A stretch of 64,000 bases of DNA from an uncultured Opitutaceae bacterium (GTDB taxonomy: Bacteria > Verrucomicrobiota > Verrucomicrobiia > Opitutales > Opitutaceae): positions 1 through 64,000 of the forward strand of contig CALFXL010000003.1 of assembly GCA_937958045.1 (NCBI GenBank), in the 5' to 3' direction. Shown here piece after piece: positions 58,985 through 64,000 of this stretch. The notes below the pieces were generated by a model. It had not been told where the DNA came from, made no database searches, and worked only from the letters and a program-made list of their open reading frames with translations. The translations under genes and the position numbers were made by a program. Within the stretch, counting starts at the first letter, position 1; each line of letters starts with the position of its first letter.

Positions 58985-60163
58985 ATGGCCGGTAAAAAAC
59001 ACTCCTCGCTCGAACGCGTGCTCGGTCGGCTCGACACGCTGGATTCGGTGAATCTCGCCAACCTCGTGCAGCGATTGGCGCGTGAGCGAGCGTTGTTCGA
59101 AGATATTTTCAACATCCTCCAGGAAGGTGTGCTCGTGATCGGCGGCGATGGCGTGATCGAGTATGCCAACGAAGCCGCGCACCGTTTGATCGGATTGCGT
59201 GAAGACGATTTGTCGGGACAGACCTTGTGGCGGCTCGTGCCGGGGCTGCGGCCGTCGCTCGAATCCGCGCTGAACGACCCCGCGCAAGCGATGCCGGTGA
59301 TGGCGCGCGAGATCGAGCTCACGTATCCCGAAGCGCGCATCGTGCGACTTTATCTCGTGCCGTTTCGCGGTGAAGCGCGGGGAGCGCCGCCGCGATTTGC
59401 GGTGATTTTGTCGGACATCACGCGCGACAAACAATCGGCCGAAGAACGCATCGAAAGCGAACGCACCTCGTCGATCCTGCTGCTCGCGGCGGGCGTTGCG
59501 CACGAATTGGGCAATCCGCTGAACTCGCTCACGATTCATCTGCAGTTGATCGAGCGGCGCCTGAAAAAGCTGAAGCAGGCGAAGTCCGCGGAGTCGGAGG
59601 CGCTGGCCGATTCGATCCATGTGTGTCAGGAGGAAGTGCGCCGGCTCGATGGTATCATCACGAATTTTCTCGAAGCGATTCGCCCGCGTCCGCCGGATTT
59701 GGCGGAGACGAATCTCACGGATGTCTTGGCCGAAGTGCTGAGCTTTCAACACAACGAACTCGAGGACCGCGGCATCACCGTGGAGGCGGAGCTCGCGGAC
59801 AAACTACCGGTGATCCTCGCCGACCGGAATCAGCTCAAGCAGGTGTTTTTTAACCTCATCAAAAATGCGATGGAGGCGATGGAGCCGGGCGGCACGTTGC
59901 GCATCAAGACGCGCGCCGACGACGAATTCGTTTCGTTGCTCTTCGGCGACACCGGCAGCGGCATCAAACAAGAGGATTTGTCGAAGTTGTTTCAGCCGTA
60001 CCACACCACGAAAGCGGGCGGTACCGGACTCGGCTTGATGATTGTGCAACGCATCCTGCGCGCGCACGGCGGCCAGGTCGGCATCGAAAGCAAGGAGGGT
60101 GTGGGCACGGTGGTGACCTTGCAGTTCCCGCGCCGCGATCGACGGGTGCGCATGTTGAGATGA
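58985..60163 (+). CDS. PAS-domain sensor histidine kinase (NtrB-like)
   Basis: The 392-residue cytoplasmic kinase has no membrane segment. An N-terminal coiled lead is followed by a PAS domain (about 35-145: DIFNILQEGVLVIGGDGVIE), HisKA with His173 in GVAHELGNPLNSLTIHLQLI, and HATPase_c with FFNLIKNAMEAME, FGDTGSGI and GGTGLGLMIVQRILRAHGGQ. It is followed 44 bp later by an NtrC-family activator, which should be its partner. The signal is unknown. Confidence 0.93.
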   Translation: MAGKKHSSLERVLGRLDTLDSVNLANLVQRLARERALFEDIFNILQEGVLVIGGDGVIEYANEAAHRLIGLREDDLSGQTLWRLVPGLRPSLESALNDPAQAMPVMAREIELTYPEARIVRLYLVPFRGEARGAPPRFAVILSDITRDKQSAEERIESERTSSILLLAAGVAHELGNPLNSLTIHLQLIERRLKKLKQAKSAESEALADSIHVCQEEVRRLDGIITNFLEAIRPRPPDLAETNLTDVLAEVLSFQHNELEDRGITVEAELADKLPVILADRNQLKQVFFNLIKNAMEAMEPGGTLRIKTRADDEFVSLLFGDTGSGIKQEDLSKLFQPYHTTKAGGTGLGLMIVQRILRAHGGQVGIESKEGVGTVVTLQFPRRDRRVRMLR

Positions 60164-60207
60164 GACGCTTCCGCCCGCGCTTGACCGCATCTCCCGCGCC
60201 CGCGTGA

Positions 60208-61668
60208 ATGACGCCCATGGTCCCGAGTGTCCTCATCGTCGACGACGAGAAACATACCCGCGAAGGGCTCCGGCAAGCGTTGGAAGACGACTACGACGTG
60301 TCTGTCGCCGCGAGCGCGGACGAGGCGTTTAATCTCTTCGATGCGCAGGAGTACGATGTGATTCTCACCGACCTGCGCATGCCGGGAAAATCCGGTCTGC
60401 GCGTCATCGACAAGGCGCTCACGCTTCCGAACAAACCCGCCGTGATCATGATGACCGCGTACGGCAACATCGAGACGGCCGTCGAAGCGATGAAGCGCGG
60501 CGCCGTGGATTTTCTCACCAAGCCGGTCAACATCGAGCGGCTCGAGGTGCTCATCCAGCGCGCGCTCAAAACGAAGACGCTCGAAGTCGAGGTGAAGCAA
60601 CTGCACGAGCGACTCGACGAAAAGTTTTCGCTCGAAGGCATCGTCGGCCACTCCGCCAAACTGCAGGAAGTGATCGATCGCGTGAAACTCGTCGCACCGT
60701 CGAAAGCCACGATCCTCATCGAAGGCGAGTCGGGCACGGGCAAGGAATTGATCGCGCAAGCGGTGCACCAAGCGAGCCCGCGGGCACGCGGACCGTTCGT
60801 CGCGGTCCACTGCGCGGCGCTGTCGGAGAATTTATTGGAGAGCGAAATTTTCGGTCACGAACGCGGCGCCTTCACCGGTGCGACCGAGCGGCGTGTGGGC
60901 CGTTTCGAAGCGGCGGATGGCGGCACGCTGTTTCTCGACGAGATCGGCGAAATCTCCGCGTCCACGCAGGTGAAGTTGTTGCGCTTTCTCGAAACGAAGA
61001 CCATCGAGCGCGTGGGCGGCACGAAACCGATTTCGCTCGATGTGCGCCTGGTCGCGGCGACCAATCGCTCGCTCGAACAACTCGTGCGCGAAGGGAAGTT
61101 TCGCGAAGATTTGTTTTTCCGCCTCAACGTCGTGCGCATCGCGATGCCGCCGTTGCGCGAACGCACGGAAGACATTCCGGTGCTGCTCGCGCACTACCTG
61201 AAGATTTTCAGCGAAGAGAATAAATTCCCGCTGCTCACGATCGAGCCGGGCGCGATGCGTCACCTGCTGGCTTATCCGTGGCCGGGCAATATCCGCGAGC
61301 TTCGCAATTTCACCGAAAACGCCGTGGTGCTGCATCGCGGCGGCAAGCTCACGGAGTACGATCTCGAGCCGCGTTTCCGCGGAGAGATTCCCGCGCTGCC
61401 GCCTGGCAATTCCGTGCCTGTTGGCGGTCCGGCTGGCGCCGCCGCGAGTGCGCCCTGCGCGCCGACGGCTCCGCAACCCGCCGCGCCTTGGCCGGCGCCT
61501 TCCGCGCCTTCGCTCTCGGTGCAGGACAACGAGAAGCGACTGCTCCGCGAAGCGTTGATCAAAGCGCGCGGCAACCGCACGCGCGCGGCGGAGTTGATGG
61601 GGATCAGTCGTCGCACGCTGCATCGCAAACTGGCCGAGTGGCCCGAGCTCGACGTCATCGACAAGTGA
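60208..61668 (+). CDS. NtrC-family sigma-54-dependent response regulator
   Basis: The 486-residue activator has a receiver domain (1-120; phospho-acceptor Asp55 in ILTDLRMPGKSGL), a AAA+ domain (about 145-380) with Walker A GESGTGKE (about 173), the sigma-54 contact loop GAFTGA (220-225) and GGTLFLDEIGE, a Pro/Ala-rich linker (about 395-435), and a C-terminal Fis-type helix-turn-helix (ALIKARGNRTRAAELMGISR). The intact GAFTGA implies activation of sigma-54 promoters. It is paired with the preceding PAS kinase. Confidence 0.95.
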   Translation: MTPMVPSVLIVDDEKHTREGLRQALEDDYDVSVAASADEAFNLFDAQEYDVILTDLRMPGKSGLRVIDKALTLPNKPAVIMMTAYGNIETAVEAMKRGAVDFLTKPVNIERLEVLIQRALKTKTLEVEVKQLHERLDEKFSLEGIVGHSAKLQEVIDRVKLVAPSKATILIEGESGTGKELIAQAVHQASPRARGPFVAVHCAALSENLLESEIFGHERGAFTGATERRVGRFEAADGGTLFLDEIGEISASTQVKLLRFLETKTIERVGGTKPISLDVRLVAATNRSLEQLVREGKFREDLFFRLNVVRIAMPPLRERTEDIPVLLAHYLKIFSEENKFPLLTIEPGAMRHLLAYPWPGNIRELRNFTENAVVLHRGGKLTEYDLEPRFRGEIPALPPGNSVPVGGPAGAAASAPCAPTAPQPAAPWPAPSAPSLSVQDNEKRLLREALIKARGNRTRAAELMGISRRTLHRKLAEWPELDVIDK

Positions 61669-61717
61669 GCACCCGAGGCGAATTCTCCCGCGACGATTGC
61701 GCGTGCGTTGCATCGCG

Positions 61718-63481
61718 ATGAAACCGCGTTCGCTGCAAGACTGGGTGCATTGGCTCGAGGCGGGAGCGGGCGGGCGCTGGGTGACGCGCGCGGCGATTGT
61801 CGTCGGCGTGTTGCTCTTGTCGTGGAGAATTGGATACACGCAGTTTCAAGGACCGCGCTCCGAACAAACCCTCGCGCAGGCGGTGGTCGCGCGACAGTTG
61901 GCGGAAGGCCACGGTTTCAGCACGCTCGTGCGCGAGCCGCAAAGCGTGGCGTGGGCGCGTGAACGCGGACGTGCGGAGGAAACATTTTTGCCCGAGCTCC
62001 GGCAGGCGCCGCTGTATCCTGCGATCATCGCCGCAACGCTCGGCATATTGCCGGATACGGTGCGCGAGAAATGGTTTTCCACGCGACCGGAACCGCCGGC
62101 GGGATTTTTTCCGGATTATGTGCTGCTGGGTGTGAACATCGCGCTGCTATGGCTTGCCGCAGCGCAGACGTATTTCCTGGCGCGCCGGATGTTCGATCGC
62201 GAAACGGGGGCGATCGCGGCGCTTGCGTTACTGTTGTCGTCCGCGATTTGGAGCGAGACCGTGGCGGTCAACGGCGTGCCGCTCACGATGGTGCTCACGC
62301 TCGCGCTGTTTCAAGTGATCCATCGTATCGACGGCGTGGATACAGGTGGCAAACGGGGCTGGTTGCTTGCAGCGCTCGCCGGACTTTTGGCGGGCGGATT
62401 GTTTCTCACGGATTATCCTGCAGGCGTGGCGCTGGTGGCGGTGTGGGGCTGGATCGGCCTGAGCGCGCGTGGACGTTCGCGCTGGGTAAATATCGCGGCG
62501 GCGACGCTGGCATTTCTGATCGTGGCCGGACCTTGGATGGCCCGAAACGTGTCGTTGGCCGCAAATCCGCTCGGACTCGCGGCGCAAGGAATCGCACTCA
62601 AAGCCGGCGATCCCACGGCGGATCCTGCGATGGTGCGGGCAGGTTTTTCGACGGAGCCGCCGAAGATCCAGCTCCGAAAACTCGGCAACAAAGTGCTGAC
62701 CGCGGTGCAGACTTCGATGGGTGGACAGCTTTGGTCGGCTGGCGGGTTCTTTCTCACGGCGCTGTTTGTGACAGGCCTCGTGTATCGGTTTCGCGATGAG
62801 CAGGTGAACCGGCTGCGCTGGTTGTTTGTATTCACGCTGGCACTACTGACGCTCGCGCATGCAGCGCTCGATTCGGGCGAAGGCGAACGTTTGCCGATGG
62901 CCTATGCGACGCCGCTGCTGATGATCTGGGGCGCGGGATTTTTCAGTGTGTTGATTGCGAGCAGCGAGGTGTGGCGGCAGCGATCGCGATGGGCTGCGGC
63001 GGTGTTGTTGACGGTGCAAGCACTCCCGCTCGCGCAGGACATCGCGGAGCCGCGCCGGCTGCATTTTCATTTTCCACCGTATTATCCGGGATTGTTTATC
63101 GGCATGGGCGAAGAGATGGCGCGTCGTGCCGGTCCGCTGCCGGTGTGGATGGCGGATGTGCCGGCCGGTGTCGCGTGGTACAGCGGACAACGCGTCTGGA
63201 CGCGGCCGCGCACGCTCGGCGAGTTTTACGGAGTCTGTCAGGAACAACCTCAGCTCGCGCTTGTGTTGACGCCGCGCACGCTCGATCGACCGTTCTTCGG
63301 AGAGCTGATGAAACGGGAGAATCCGGGGATGAACACGACGGAGTGGGCGGATGTGTATGCGGCGTTGGTGACGCATCGATTTCCACCAGCGTTTCCCTTG
63401 AGCGCGCCGCAAAAGGTGACGGATAATTTCTACGTGCTCCTGAATCCGTACGCGATGTCACGGCGGCCGCTTGGCGAGTAA
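61718..63481 (+). CDS. Multi-pass membrane protein, GT-C glycosyltransferase-like
   Basis: The 587 residues have about eleven predicted membrane segments, beginning at about 32-50. A large first extracytoplasmic loop after RIGYTQFQGPRSEQTLAQAV and the segment ELRQAPLYPAIIAATLGILP resemble PMT/ArnT-type GT-C glycosyltransferases, whose acidic first-loop motif and QAPLYP-like segment are seen here. A lipid-linked sugar donor would be expected; the acceptor is unknown. The ATG at 61718 was preferred to a start at 61697. No sugar genes adjoin, so the assignment is tentative. Confidence 0.65.
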   Translation: MKPRSLQDWVHWLEAGAGGRWVTRAAIVVGVLLLSWRIGYTQFQGPRSEQTLAQAVVARQLAEGHGFSTLVREPQSVAWARERGRAEETFLPELRQAPLYPAIIAATLGILPDTVREKWFSTRPEPPAGFFPDYVLLGVNIALLWLAAAQTYFLARRMFDRETGAIAALALLLSSAIWSETVAVNGVPLTMVLTLALFQVIHRIDGVDTGGKRGWLLAALAGLLAGGLFLTDYPAGVALVAVWGWIGLSARGRSRWVNIAAATLAFLIVAGPWMARNVSLAANPLGLAAQGIALKAGDPTADPAMVRAGFSTEPPKIQLRKLGNKVLTAVQTSMGGQLWSAGGFFLTALFVTGLVYRFRDEQVNRLRWLFVFTLALLTLAHAALDSGEGERLPMAYATPLLMIWGAGFFSVLIASSEVWRQRSRWAAAVLLTVQALPLAQDIAEPRRLHFHFPPYYPGLFIGMGEEMARRAGPLPVWMADVPAGVAWYSGQRVWTRPRTLGEFYGVCQEQPQLALVLTPRTLDRPFFGELMKRENPGMNTTEWADVYAALVTHRFPPAFPLSAPQKVTDNFYVLLNPYAMSRRPLGE

Positions 63482-63530
63482 TGCAGTTGCGCGGCGGCGC
63501 GCCGACTCCGTAGCGTGCGCCGAAATTTTC

Positions 63531-64000
63531 ATGATGCGTCGCTCCTCGCGCTTGTTTCTCGCCACCTGTTCCGTGTGCCTCGTTGCGCGTGCGTCGGCGG
63601 TTTACGCGCCGATCCCGGAGCAGGAACAGGGGAAGTTGTTCACGATCTACGCGACGGCGGGCGCGTATTATGATTCGAACATCTTCGGCGCGCCTGCGAA
63701 CGAACGGAGCAGTCTTGTTTATCAAATCTCACCGCGGTTGGTGGCGAATGTCTCGGCGACGGATCAAACGCTCGCGTCGGCGTGGTATCAGTTGTCGCTG
63801 GATCATTTCACGGATCGCCCCGGCCGTCGCACGCTGGCGAGCCATCTCGCGGGGGCGACGGTGCGTCACACTTTCAGCCCGCGTTTGCAGGCGGAGCTGA
63901 GCGATACGTATCAGGACTCCAAAAATCCCGAATCGTTGCTGCCCGGTCTTTCCACGGTGCTCAACACGGATCAATCGTATGCTTTGAACCAACTTGAAGG
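63531..64000 (+). CDS. Outer-membrane beta-barrel-like protein, 3' end beyond window
   Basis: From ATG 63531 the frame stays open to the window edge (156 codons). It starts with a signal peptide (MRRSSRLFLATCSVCLVARA, then SAVYA), then strands such as KLFTIYATAGAYYDSNIFGA, LVYQISPRLVANVSATDQTL and TVRHTFSPRLQAELSDTYQD. Alternating hydrophobic residues and the YYDSNIF pattern resemble outer-membrane barrel proteins that share an envelope with exopolysaccharide or surface machinery. It lies 49 bp after the membrane glycosyltransferase-like gene. Confidence 0.75.
   Translation, partial: MMRRSSRLFLATCSVCLVARASAVYAPIPEQEQGKLFTIYATAGAYYDSNIFGAPANERSSLVYQISPRLVANVSATDQTLASAWYQLSLDHFTDRPGRRTLASHLAGATVRHTFSPRLQAELSDTYQDSKNPESLLPGLSTVLNTDQSYALNQLE

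Overview
The window is about 64 kb of GC-rich DNA that reads as the chromosome of a free-living, polysaccharide-degrading member of the Verrucomicrobiota, most likely family Opitutaceae. Pointers are a Minf_1886-type protein (a family restricted to Verrucomicrobiota and Planctomycetes), secreted plant-cell-wall enzymes without a SusC/D pair, a CE15 glucuronoyl esterase domain, outer-membrane beta-barrels, and decayed intergenic repeats of the CCACAGAG type. The taxonomic call is inference from gene content; there is no rRNA in the window.

Layout. 1-8.4 kb: translation block with tRNA-Thr and tRNA-Lys (minus strand), then rpmI-rplT, pheS-pheT and gatC-gatA-gatB. 8.5-13.2 kb: a UPF0114 membrane protein, an SDR oxidoreductase, two small unknowns and a secreted putative glycoside hydrolase. 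13.2-19.7 kb: a secreted VWA protein, an unknown secreted protein, a PhoR/PhoB-like two-component pair and a Tat-exported superoxide dismutase, facing a Fur-family regulator with a degenerate metal site; then the Minf_1886 protein. 19.7-25 kb: a double-length M16 peptidase, a 460-bp non-coding stretch with hairpins and a strong terminator, yjbQ and a class I fumarase. 25-26.3 kb: a three-gene ECF-sigma module laid out like cnrYXH. 26.5-32.4 kb: htpG, a secreted MsrB, modABC with a divergent MOSC-domain gene, and a DUF3817 protein. 32.4-36.2 kb: a phosphate-selective-type porin, an ArsR-SRPBCC pair, and small membrane and DUF proteins.

36.4-46.8 kb is a pectin/arabinan island: alcohol dehydrogenase, PL1 pectate lyase, GH43, GH127, an AraC regulator, CE8 pectinesterase and an MFS transporter. 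All four enzymes carry signal peptides. Together they could de-esterify and cleave homogalacturonan and strip arabinose side chains, with the AraC protein as the likely sensor-regulator. 47-49.9 kb is a small accessory stretch: a divergent GreA-like protein, a hicBA toxin-antitoxin pair, a RibD-type reductase, a VOC gene cut off by an IS3 remnant, and a low-GC orphan fragment. 50.0-54.6 kb is one gene that fuses a GH106 alpha-L-rhamnosidase to a CE15 glucuronoyl esterase, the most striking protein of the window.

54.7-64 kb: DUF2200, mutY, RNase HIII and RNase HII (both types, about 0.8 kb apart), an NtrB/NtrC-like pair, a GT-C-like membrane protein and the start of an outer-membrane protein cut by the window edge. 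Many genes lack a clear Shine-Dalgarno sequence, so several starts were chosen from signal peptides, family length or ATGA-type overlaps with the gene before.
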